From an uncultured Pseudomonadota bacterium (lineage in GTDB: Bacteria; Pseudomonadota; Gammaproteobacteria; Burkholderiales; Rhodocyclaceae): a DNA stretch of 6,038 bases. Location: positions 1 to 6,038 of the forward strand of contig CAJAHZ010000426.1 of NCBI GenBank assembly GCA_903939665.1, written 5' to 3'. How positions within the stretch are numbered: position 1 is the stretch's first letter; each line of letters starts with the position of its first letter. This document shows positions 1 to 5,782 of the stretch, piece by piece. The notes under the pieces were generated by a model that saw only the letters and a program-made list of their open reading frames with translations, had not been told where the DNA came from and did no database searches. The position numbers were made by a program, and so were the translations under genes.

Positions 1-609
1 TGCATTCCGCGCAGGACCGTCAAAAGCGTCGTCGTCCGGCCACAGCACGGGGCCCGGCGCAACGGCATTCACCCGCACCTCGGGCCCCAGTTCGATGGCC
101 AGCGCGCGCGTTAGCCCAAGCAGGCCTGCCTTGGCCGTGCAATACAACGAATAGCCGGCCAGCGGTCGCTCGGCATGAATATCGGTAATATTGACCACCG
201 CCCCGCGTGCGGCTCGCAGATGCGGCGCGGCAGCCTGCGTCAGAAACAGCGGCGCTTTGAGGTTGCTGCCGAGCAAGTCATTCCACGCCGCCAGATCGAT
301 CTCGCCGAAAGGCGTCGCAAAAAAACTCGATGCATTATTCACCAACGCATCAAGCCGGCCAAAACGGGCGACCGTTGCCGCGACCAGCAAAGGCAACTGC
401 GCAATATCGAGCAGATCGGCTTGCTGGCAGGCCGCGGAATTCGGGCGGAGCGCATTGAACTCGGCGACCAGCGATTCGGCATCAGCGGTCGCCGTACGGT
501 AATGCAGCATGACATTGGCGCCCGTCGCATGCATCTCGCGCGCGATCGCACTGCCGACCCGCTTTGCCGCCCCGGTAACCAAAACCGTCTTGCCATTCAC
601 GACATTCAC
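1..609 (-). CDS. Pteridine reductase (PTR1/FolM-like short-chain dehydrogenase), 3' end truncated by window edge
   Basis: NADPH-dependent SDR oxidoreductase predicted to reduce dihydro- or biopterins to the tetrahydro form in the cytoplasm (folate/pterin metabolism). 203 residues are visible of a family usually about 245-265 long. In order: Rossmann nucleotide-binding motif TGAAKRVG at residues 12-19; VNNASSFF at 90-97, a form of the SDR NNAG motif typical of pteridine reductases; NITD at 140-143; catalytic YCTAK with Tyr156 and Lys160; VRVNAVAPGPVLWP at 178-191. Asp143 stands where classical SDRs have the catalytic Ser, as in PTR1 (Asp181), which favours a pteridine reductase over a generic SDR. 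GTG at 607-609 is chosen as start because AGGAG at 616-620 lies six bases upstream; a second in-frame GTG at 598-600 is too far from it. The gene is divergent from the unknown gene at 748. The class is near certain, the exact substrate less so. Confidence 0.9.
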   Translation of the reverse strand, partial: MNVVNGKTVLVTGAAKRVGSAIAREMHATGANVMLHYRTATADAESLVAEFNALRPNSAACQQADLLDIAQLPLLVAATVARFGRLDALVNNASSFFATPFGEIDLAAWNDLLGSNLKAPLFLTQAAAPHLRAARGAVVNITDIHAERPLAGYSLYCTAKAGLLGLTRALAIELGPEVRVNAVAPGPVLWPDDDAFDGPARNA

Positions 610-615
610 AGCCAA

Positions 616-620
616 CTCCT
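616..620 (-). promoter_or_regulatory. Shine-Dalgarno site deciding the pteridine reductase start
   Basis: AGGAG on the minus strand, six bases before GTG at 607-609. It is the only good ribosome-binding site near the 5' end of this gene and selects that GTG over the one at 598-600. It overlaps one arm of a small inverted repeat (CTGAA/TTCAG, 619-629) and is complementary to CTCCT at 643-647 in the same leader. Confidence 0.65.
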
Positions 621-651
621 GAATTTCAGAATGCACAACACAAGGAGCTGG

Positions 652-657
652 ATTTTA
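652..657 (-). promoter_or_regulatory. Possible -10 box for the pteridine reductase gene
   Basis: TAAAAT on the minus strand matches the sigma-70 -10 consensus at five of six positions and lies 42 bases before the GTG start, implying a leader of about 35 bases. No convincing -35 hexamer is found 16-18 bases upstream; that stretch is instead an A-run (CAAAAAAC). The call rests on the -10 box and its position in a divergent intergenic region only. Confidence 0.25.
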
Positions 658-747
658 ACGGTTTTTTGCGGTCGCTGCCCGAAAAAGCGGCTATGCCAGC
701 CGTTCGCCACGGGTTAAACTGCGATTCCTCAGTGGAAAATCCGAACA

Positions 748-1116
748 ATGCTTCGAGAAATTCAGAACACCCGACAGATTGCCGGCGAATCGCCTCGCCG
801 CTGGTTCCATTCGTCCGAGATGGATCTCATTGTCTGGCTGAGCAGCGCTGCGGATGATGAAATTATCGGTTTCCAGCTTTGCTACGACAAGGTTCGAGGC
901 GAAAAGGCGCTGCACTGGAAGGCCGATCGCGGCTTCTCGCACATGGATGTCGATGACGGCGAAGACACCGCCGGCAAGCACAAGGCTTCGCCCCTGCTGA
1001 TGCCGGACGGCGCTTTCGACAGCCAGGCGGTGCAACGGCGTTTTTCTTGCGCCGCGCAAACGCTGCCGGACGACATTCGCAATTTTGTCGAAAACAAACT
1101 TGGGCAGGCATTCTGA
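748..1116 (+). CDS. Conserved hypothetical protein, 122 residues
   Basis: Small soluble protein of unknown function, with no signal peptide or membrane segment. The sequence looks like a real conserved gene: RRWF at residues 17-20, DLIVW at 26-30, GFQLCYDK at 41-48, a stretch rich in His, Asp and Gly at 64-79 (FSHMDVDDGEDTAGKH), then KASPLLMPDGAF at 79-90. From memory it resembles a short uncharacterised proteobacterial family with the same RRWF...DLIVW...IIGFQLCYDK order, but I cannot name a domain. The alternating hydrophobic/polar pattern at 26-46 suggests beta strands. The ATG at 748 has only a weak purine stretch (GGAAAA) upstream. It ends 44 bases before the next unknown gene on the same strand, so the two may share a transcript with the methyltransferase gene. 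Confident that it is a gene; no function offered. Confidence 0.8.
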   Translation: MLREIQNTRQIAGESPRRWFHSSEMDLIVWLSSAADDEIIGFQLCYDKVRGEKALHWKADRGFSHMDVDDGEDTAGKHKASPLLMPDGAFDSQAVQRRFSCAAQTLPDDIRNFVENKLGQAF

Positions 1117-1160
1117 CTGCCTATTGTGTATTCACCATTCACCTCCTGAGCCCGCCAACC

Positions 1161-1991
1161 ATGCCGAACGAAGACCTCCCGCTCGACGCCGACGAATTGA
1201 TGAACTTTGCCGACCGCATCGAACAATTGCCGCCGGCCGACGCCGAGTGGGTTGGCCGGCTGCTGCAAGAATGCATGCGCTGCCGCATGCACGAAGCCGA
1301 ACTGCTGGCCGAAGCCCATGGTCTCGGCAGCAGTCACAGCGAGCTCGAAGATCAGCTTGCCCAGATCGCCCTCGACGCGGCAGAGTGGTTAAAGACGCTG
1401 TGGAACGTCGGTTACATGGGAGCCGGCAACTTCCCGACACAGCCGCGCTCGGCCTTTCCCAGCGTCGAACTTGAAGACATTCTCAAATCCGCACTGTTCG
1501 CCCGCATTCGCCAAGGTAAGCGCCCACTTCCGTTTCCGCCGCCAACACAAAACGGATCACCCTGGCATGAGCTGGTTGAAAGCAGCACGGAAATTCACAC
1601 CGTCGCCGCCGAGATTATTCACGACGAGCAGGGCTTACCGATCGGCGCGAGCATCGAAGCCTGCAACGACTGGCGAATCGTCGAAGAAATCGCCAAGGAT
1701 AGCGAATACCTGGTCCAGCATCAGGGCAAAGGACCAGTCTACCGACTACGGCTTGATATTTTCACCGCTGAACTGCACCGCGAACCACCGCGTTGGACGC
1801 GGGCGATCCACCAGCAAGAGCGTGGCGGCTTTCGCAGCTACACGCTCGAATGGCCAAAAGAAGACGGCAGCGTTCAGTCCGTTGCCTTGCGCGCCGCCAC
1901 CTGGGAGCGCGCCGAATCCGAAGCCGAGCACTGGATCGCCAACAAATACCCGGAAATGTACGGGCAGGTGCGCTTTGAACGAAGCGAATAA
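1161..1991 (+). CDS. Hypothetical protein, 276 residues, no recognised domain
   Basis: I do not recognise this protein. It is soluble and acidic, with no signal peptide or membrane helix. Residues 1-80 look mainly helical and include a Cys/His cluster, ECMRCRMHE at 37-45 (Cys38, Cys41, His44). A Pro-rich linker follows (RPLPFPPP, 121-128). The C-terminal half (about 135-270) looks mixed alpha/beta and ends in a helix rich in Glu, Ala and Trp (ATWERAESEAEHWIANKYPE, 246-265). ATG at 1161 is chosen because the next upstream candidates fall inside the preceding gene. No clear Shine-Dalgarno precedes it; the leader instead carries TCACCTCCT at 1139-1147, a match to the 16S rRNA tail itself. ATG at 1200 is an alternative start. 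It sits between a small unknown gene and the methyltransferase, 57 bases before the latter, probably in one operon. Composition matches its neighbours, so there is no sign of recent transfer. Confidence 0.78.
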   Translation: MPNEDLPLDADELMNFADRIEQLPPADAEWVGRLLQECMRCRMHEAELLAEAHGLGSSHSELEDQLAQIALDAAEWLKTLWNVGYMGAGNFPTQPRSAFPSVELEDILKSALFARIRQGKRPLPFPPPTQNGSPWHELVESSTEIHTVAAEIIHDEQGLPIGASIEACNDWRIVEEIAKDSEYLVQHQGKGPVYRLRLDIFTAELHREPPRWTRAIHQQERGGFRSYTLEWPKEDGSVQSVALRAATWERAESEAEHWIANKYPEMYGQVRFERSE

Positions 1992-2048
1992 GGGGCGTTG
2001 ACGCATCAACGCCAAACCAAACGCCACACCGCCCTCACTGGAATCGCC

Positions 2049-3206
2049 ATGTCACTGCCCACCCCTGACGCAGACGGACTCGCCTATAGCGCGGCGCTCA
2101 CCCGACGCATTGCCGACGAAATCGACGCGACCGGCGGCTGGATCGGTTTCGACCGTTTCATGGAACTGGCGCTCTACGCACCGGGAATGGGCTATTACTC
2201 AGGCGGCGCGCGCAAATTCGGGGCGGCTGGCGATTTTGTCACCGCGCCGGAACTGTCTTCGACCTTTGGCCAGACAATCGGCACGCAAGTTGCACAGCTT
2301 CTCGCGCTCAGCGCGCCAAACGTGATCGAGGTGGGCGCCGGTTCCGGACGACTGGCGGCCGACCTGCTGCTCGAACTGGAACGGCGTTCGGCACTGCCCC
2401 GGTCCTACGGCATCCTCGATCTTTCCGGCGAGCTGCGTGCGCGGCAGCGCGAAACAATTGCCGAGCGTGCGCCGCATCTGCTCGACCGGGTCAGCTGGCT
2501 CGACCGCCTACCGCAGCATTTCGACGGCCTCGTGCTGGCCAATGAGTTGCTCGACGCCATGCCGGTACATCTCGTCGCCTGGCGCAGCGAGGGCATCTGC
2601 GAACGCGGGGTGTGTATTGAGCAGGGGCAGTTCGCATGGCGCGATCGCCCGGCCAGCGGCCACCTGCTCGAACGTGCGCAAGCACTGACTGAAGAGTGTT
2701 CGCTGCTGCCCGGCTACCTGAGTGAAATCTGCCTCGCCGCACCGGCCTGGGTGGCGGCCTGGGGCAACATCATTGGGCGCGGCGCGCTGCTTCTGATCGA
2801 CTACGGATTCCCGCGCCGTGAGTATTACCATGCGCAGCGCGACGCCGGCACCTTGATGTGCCACTACCGCCACCACGCACACGGTGAACCCTTCTATCTG
2901 CCGGGGCTGCAGGACATCACGGCACACGTTGACTTCACAGCCATCGTCGAGGCCGGCTGCGAGGCCGGGCTGGATTTTCTCGGCTACACGACGCAGTCGA
3001 GCTTTCTTCTCAACTGTGGCTTGCCCGAAGTCCTCGGGCGGACGCCAGCCGAAGACAGCGCACGCTATCTGCCACTCGCCAACGCGGCCCAAAAACTGAT
3101 TTCGCCGGCCGAAATGGGCGAACTCTTCAAGGTCATCGCACTGGGCAGAGGAATCACGGAAACCTTGATCGGCTTCGTGCAAGGCGACCGCAGTGAAACG
3201 CTGTAG
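2049..3206 (+). CDS. SAM-dependent methyltransferase, MidA/NDUFAF7 (DUF185, COG1565) family
   Basis: Class I SAM-dependent methyltransferase of the family containing eukaryotic NDUFAF7/MidA, which methylates an arginine of a complex I subunit during assembly. The bacterial substrate is not established, so only the family is claimed. The 385 residues show the family hallmarks in order: IGFDRFMELALYAPGMGYYS at 32-51; GDFVTAPELS at 61-70; SAM motif I VIEVGAGSG at 92-100; LANELLDAMPV at 163-173; LLIDYGFPRREYY at 248-260; GTLMCHYRHH at 267-276; DITAHVDF at 289-296. All blocks are intact and the length is typical. ATG at 2049 is preferred: the hallmark region begins soon after it and GGA lies about seven bases upstream. 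A TTG at 1998 in the same frame would add 17 residues unlike the family. It is probably co-transcribed with the two unknown genes upstream. Its TAG stop directly abuts the stop codon of the convergent ptsI. Confidence 0.93.
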   Translation: MSLPTPDADGLAYSAALTRRIADEIDATGGWIGFDRFMELALYAPGMGYYSGGARKFGAAGDFVTAPELSSTFGQTIGTQVAQLLALSAPNVIEVGAGSGRLAADLLLELERRSALPRSYGILDLSGELRARQRETIAERAPHLLDRVSWLDRLPQHFDGLVLANELLDAMPVHLVAWRSEGICERGVCIEQGQFAWRDRPASGHLLERAQALTEECSLLPGYLSEICLAAPAWVAAWGNIIGRGALLLIDYGFPRREYYHAQRDAGTLMCHYRHHAHGEPFYLPGLQDITAHVDFTAIVEAGCEAGLDFLGYTTQSSFLLNCGLPEVLGRTPAEDSARYLPLANAAQKLISPAEMGELFKVIALGRGITETLIGFVQGDRSETL

Positions 3207-3225
3207 CTATCCGTTGCCCAGCGTT
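3197..3225. terminator. Inverted repeat across the methyltransferase/ptsI junction, possible weak bidirectional terminator
   Basis: Perfect 7-bp arms, AACGCTG at 3197-3203 and CAGCGTT at 3219-3225, enclose a 15-base loop that begins with both stop codons (TAG at 3204-3206, then CTA, the ptsI stop read on the other strand). On the plus strand a T5 run follows at 3237-3241, about a dozen bases after the stem. On the minus strand only TTT follows. The tracts are too short or too distant for a textbook intrinsic terminator, but the position between convergent genes fits a termination or 3'-end role. Confidence 0.35.
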
Positions 3226-4967
3226 CCCGCGTTCAGTTTTTCCAGCTGCTCGCGGATTTTTGCCGGTTCTTCGAGGCGCAGCATGCGCCGGACAATCGGC
3301 CCCAGTTCGGAAACATCGCTCTGCATCACCTTTTGCTTGACCTCGAGAATATGCGCCGGATGCATCGAGAACTGGCGCAGCCCCATGCCGAGCAGCAAGC
3401 GGGTCAGCGTCGGATCGCCCGCCAGTTCGCCACAGACGGAGATCGGCATGTTGGCTTTTTCGGCGCTGGTGATCGTGTGGGCAAGCAACATCAGCACGGC
3501 CGGGTGCAAAGGATCGTAAAGGTGCGAAACCTGCTCATCGCTGCGATCGATGGCCAGGGTGTACTGGATCAGGTCGTTGGTGCCTATCGAGAGGAAATTC
3601 AGGCGGCGAAGAAACAGGCCAACGGCCAGTGCCGCCGCCGGTATCTCGATCATGCCACCCACTTCGATGCTTTCATCAAAAGCGATCTTCTGACCGCGCA
3701 GGCTTGATTTGGCCTGCTCAACGGCGGCCAGCGTCTGGTCGATCTCGTGGGCGTGCGAAAGCATCGGGATCAGCAGCTTGATCCTGCCGTACTTGGAAGC
3801 GCGCAGGATGGCGCGCAGCTGTTTCTGGAACATCTTCGGCTCGGCCAGCGACACGCGGATGGCGCGCAGGCCGAGTGCCGGATTGGTATGCACGCGATCG
3901 CCAACAACATCCTCGGGGTGCAGATCCTTGTCGGCGCCCAGATCGAAGGTGCGGATGGTGACCGGCCGCCCTTCCATCCCCTTGACGACCTTGCGATAGG
4001 ACTCGAACTGCTCGTCCTCGGTCGGCATGTCGCCACGGCCAAGAAAAAGAAACTCGGTACGAAACAGACCGATGCCCTCGGCGCCCCCCTCAAGTGCCGC
4101 AGTTACGTCGCCCGGCAGTTCGATGTTGGCGTGTAGGGCAATATCAACGCCGTCGAGCGTCGCGGATTTTGCCGTTTTCAGCCGCTTGAGCTTCGAGCGC
4201 TCAAGCTCGATTTGACTTTTGCGCAGCCGGTATTCTTCGAGCACGCGCGGATCGGGATTGACGATCAGCACGCCACGCGTGCCATCGACAATGATCGTTT
4301 CCTTGTCGCGAATCAGCTGCCGGGCGTTGTGCAGCCCGAGCACGGCAGGGATTGCCAGACTGCGCGCCAGAATAGCCGTGTGCGAGGTGGCGCCACCGAC
4401 ATCGGTGACGAAGGAGGCGAAATGATGCTCCTTGAAGGCAATCACATCGGCCGGCGCCAGATCATGCGCGACGACAATCAGGTTCTCTTCCTTGACGCCT
4501 TTTGCTGCCTTCAGCGCCGCGCGGCCCGGCTGGCCGACCAGTTCCCTGACTACCCGCTCAACCACCTGGCGCACGTCGTAGCTGCGCTCGCGCAGATACT
4601 GATCCTCGATCTGCTCGAATTGCTCGACCAGCAACTCCATCTGCTGCACCAGCGCCCACTCGGCATTGCAACGCCGCTCGCGGATCAGCTGTTTGGGAAC
4701 CTCGGAGAGTTCGGGATCGGAGAGAATCATCGAATGCAGGTCGATGAAGGCACCGAGCTCAGCCGGAGCATGCTCCATGCTCTCCTTCATCATTTCGAAC
4801 TCGGCGCGCACGCGCGCCAAGGCTGCTTCGAAGCGCGCTATCTCGCGGTCCACCATGCGCGGCGCGATGACCAGATGCGACACCTCAAGTGTCGCGTGCG
4901 ACATGAGGTGCGCCTGACCGATGGCAATGCCATCGGAGACTGCGAGCCCATGCAGAGTGAAACTCAT
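3207..4967 (-). CDS. ptsI: Phosphoenolpyruvate-protein phosphotransferase (PTS Enzyme I)
   Basis: Cytoplasmic Enzyme I takes phosphate from PEP onto its own histidine and passes it to HPr. The 586 residues are close to the roughly 575 of E. coli EI. N-terminal HPr-binding/phosphohistidine region: GLAVSDGIAIGQAH at 7-20 and GGATSHTAILARSLAIPAV at 191-209, with His196 as the phosphorylated residue. C-terminal PEP-binding TIM barrel: GIGLFRTEFLFLGR at 298-311, IRTFDLGADK at 338-347, GGMIEIPAAA at 437-446, SIGTNDLIQYTLAIDRSDE at 460-478, and VCGELAGDP at 511-519 with active-site Cys512. There is no N-terminal GAF domain, so this is the EI of a standard PTS and not the PtsP of the nitrogen PTS. 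ATG at 4967 gives the family N-terminus; the frame stays open to 5033, but the extra 22 residues overlap ptsH and look non-family. No Shine-Dalgarno is evident. It lies 49 bases after ptsH and is the last gene of the PTS operon. Confidence 0.97.
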   Translation of the reverse strand: MSFTLHGLAVSDGIAIGQAHLMSHATLEVSHLVIAPRMVDREIARFEAALARVRAEFEMMKESMEHAPAELGAFIDLHSMILSDPELSEVPKQLIRERRCNAEWALVQQMELLVEQFEQIEDQYLRERSYDVRQVVERVVRELVGQPGRAALKAAKGVKEENLIVVAHDLAPADVIAFKEHHFASFVTDVGGATSHTAILARSLAIPAVLGLHNARQLIRDKETIIVDGTRGVLIVNPDPRVLEEYRLRKSQIELERSKLKRLKTAKSATLDGVDIALHANIELPGDVTAALEGGAEGIGLFRTEFLFLGRGDMPTEDEQFESYRKVVKGMEGRPVTIRTFDLGADKDLHPEDVVGDRVHTNPALGLRAIRVSLAEPKMFQKQLRAILRASKYGRIKLLIPMLSHAHEIDQTLAAVEQAKSSLRGQKIAFDESIEVGGMIEIPAAALAVGLFLRRLNFLSIGTNDLIQYTLAIDRSDEQVSHLYDPLHPAVLMLLAHTITSAEKANMPISVCGELAGDPTLTRLLLGMGLRQFSMHPAHILEVKQKVMQSDVSELGPIVRRMLRLEEPAKIREQLEKLNAGTLGNG

Positions 4968-5016
4968 GGCCGGCAACGAAGCAAAAATGATGGGGCAGGG
5001 ATCGGCATGATCAAAC

Positions 5017-5286
5017 TCACTCCCCCTCGCCAAACTTGTCGGCGATCAATTTGAGGATGGCCTCAAGCGCTGCCTGCTCATCTTCGCCAATGGTGTCAAT
5101 CACGACCGACGACCCTTTGCCGGCGGCGAGCATCATCACGCCCATGATGCTCTTGGCGTTGATGCGGCGCGGGCCCTTCTCCATCCATACTTCGGATTTG
5201 AAGCTGCCGGCCAATTGCGTCAGCTTGGCCGAAGCGCGCGCGTGCAGGCCGAGCTTGTTGATGATTTCAGTTTCGGCGCGTGCCAT
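5017..5286 (-). CDS. ptsH: HPr phosphocarrier protein
   Basis: Small cytoplasmic phosphocarrier that moves phosphate from Enzyme I to the EIIA protein. It has 89 residues, normal for HPr. The active-site block NKLGLHARASAKL at 10-22 contains His15 and Arg17, the conserved catalytic pair. The second block, RINAKSIMGVMMLAAGKGS at 41-59, holds Ser46 followed by Ile-Met-Gly, the form recognised by HPr kinase/phosphorylase in Gram-positive bacteria and in proteobacteria that carry hprK, and unlike the E. coli KSLFKLQ form. ATG at 5286 is chosen because AAGGA (5293-5297) sits six bases upstream; the TTG just before it is too close. It is flanked by the EIIA gene (47-base gap) and ptsI (49-base gap) and has the best ribosome-binding site of the three, fitting the usual excess of HPr over its partners. 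Confidence 0.97.
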   Translation of the reverse strand: MARAETEIINKLGLHARASAKLTQLAGSFKSEVWMEKGPRRINAKSIMGVMMLAAGKGSSVVIDTIGEDEQAALEAILKLIADKFGEGE

Positions 5287-5292
5287 CAATAA

Positions 5293-5297
5293 TCCTT
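5293..5297 (-). promoter_or_regulatory. Shine-Dalgarno site of ptsH
   Basis: AAGGA on the minus strand, six bases before the ATG at 5284-5286. It decides for this ATG over the adjacent TTG (5287-5289). The EIIA and ptsI starts on either side have no comparable site. Confidence 0.7.
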
Positions 5298-5313
5298 GTT
5301 GGGTTTTCAGCGC

Positions 5314-5328
5314 CAGCCTTCGAGGCTG
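5314..5328 (-). other. Intercistronic hairpin between the EIIA and HPr genes
   Basis: Perfect 6-bp arms CAGCCT (5314-5319) and AGGCTG (5323-5328) with a three-base loop, in the 47-base gap of the PTS operon. In the RNA the outer bases AGC and GCT can add an imperfect extension. No T-tract follows in the direction of transcription, so it is unlikely to be a strong terminator. It lies about 16 bases upstream of the ptsH ribosome-binding site and could mark an RNA processing or stability point. Confidence 0.45.
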
Positions 5329-5333
5329 ACCGG

Positions 5334-5714
5334 CTACATATTCATCACGCCATCGCGGGCGCCGCTGATGGCTTTTTGCATCATGATTTCCATGCCCTTG
5401 TCGCGATAGGTCAGGGCGCGCAGCAACATCGGCAGACTGAGCCCGGCGACGCCTTCAATGCGCCTTGGCTCAAGCAGCTTGAGTGTCAAATTGGCCGGCG
5501 TAGCGCCAAAGATGTCGGTCATGATCAGGACGCCCTTGCCGCCGTCGACCTCTTTCAGCAGCAGTCTGGCCAAGGGCAAAACGTCGAGCGGGTCGTCCTG
5601 CGCCGCCACACCGAGTTGCGCAATAAGCGGTGGCCGCTTGTTCAGTACGTGGCAAACGTTCTGAATCATGCTTTCGCCGAACGTGCCATGAGTTATCAGG
5701 AGAATGCCGATCAT
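5334..5714 (-). CDS. PTS EIIA-Man family protein (ManX N-domain-like)
   Basis: Phosphoryl acceptor of the mannose-type EIIA fold, receiving phosphate from HPr. The 126 residues equal one EIIA-Man domain with no fused EIIB. Key motifs: ILLITHGTFGESM at 4-16 with His9 as phosphorylation site (E. coli ManX His10); GVLIMTDIFGATPANL at 61-76, matching the DxxGxSPxN region of the family; VAGLSLPMLLRALTYRD at 89-105, matching the conserved NxPML segment. It is the first gene of the operon with ptsH and ptsI. No EIIB, EIIC or EIID gene is visible, so sugar transport cannot be inferred; a regulatory role is the simplest reading, as for similar clusters in other betaproteobacteria. The ATG at 5714 fixes the normal N-terminus but has no clear Shine-Dalgarno. 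Names used for such genes vary (manX, ptsL, ptsM), so no symbol is given. Confidence 0.93.
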   Translation of the reverse strand: MIGILLITHGTFGESMIQNVCHVLNKRPPLIAQLGVAAQDDPLDVLPLARLLLKEVDGGKGVLIMTDIFGATPANLTLKLLEPRRIEGVAGLSLPMLLRALTYRDKGMEIMMQKAISGARDGVMNM

Positions 5715-5749
5715 TGCGATGGGGTCACTGCGCGTGGTTGCGAGTCGTC

Positions 5750-5755
5750 ATTCTA
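5750..5755 (-). promoter_or_regulatory. Possible -10 box for the PTS operon
   Basis: TAGAAT on the minus strand matches the sigma-70 -10 consensus at five of six positions, 35 bases before the EIIA start. At 17-base spacing the upstream hexamer is CTTTCA, only three matches to TTGACA. The 68-base gap between the ApbE-like gene and the EIIA gene leaves room for a promoter, but read-through from the upstream gene is equally possible. Confidence 0.28.
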
Positions 5756-5782
5756 AGTGATTCTGCCGCACCTGAAAGCCTC

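Noticed and set aside
655..690. T6 run and A5 run between the divergent genes as a terminator or small RNA end
   Set aside because: The possible stem (CGCT/AGCG) is four base pairs with a long loop, and no upstream gene on the plus strand would need it.
175..717. 180-codon open frame on the plus strand opposite the pteridine reductase
   Set aside because: It covers the conserved SDR motifs of the minus-strand gene, and its predicted product is Arg/Gln-rich, low-complexity sequence typical of a shadow frame.
714..720. TTAAACT as a -10 box for the unknown gene at 748
   Set aside because: It has only a modest match and no -35-like hexamer at proper spacing, so I do not call a promoter for the plus-strand genes.
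1047..1160. Upstream extension of the 276-residue unknown gene
   Set aside because: The frame is open, but the extra 38 codons mostly overlap the 3' end of the preceding gene, with no ribosome site at the upstream start; ATG at 1161 is the simpler start.
2508..3182. 224-codon open frame on the minus strand opposite the methyltransferase
   Set aside because: The plus-strand frame carries all MidA-family motifs across the same span; the antisense product resembles nothing known.
4968..5033. Longer N-terminus for Enzyme I
   Set aside because: It would overlap ptsH and add 22 residues before the normal EI start (MSFTLHGLAVSDG), with no homology expected there.
4212..5054. 280-codon open frame on the plus strand opposite ptsI
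   Set aside because: It is antisense to the N-terminal part of a clearly conserved Enzyme I, has no recognisable motif, and is explained by high-GC codon bias keeping the opposite frame open.
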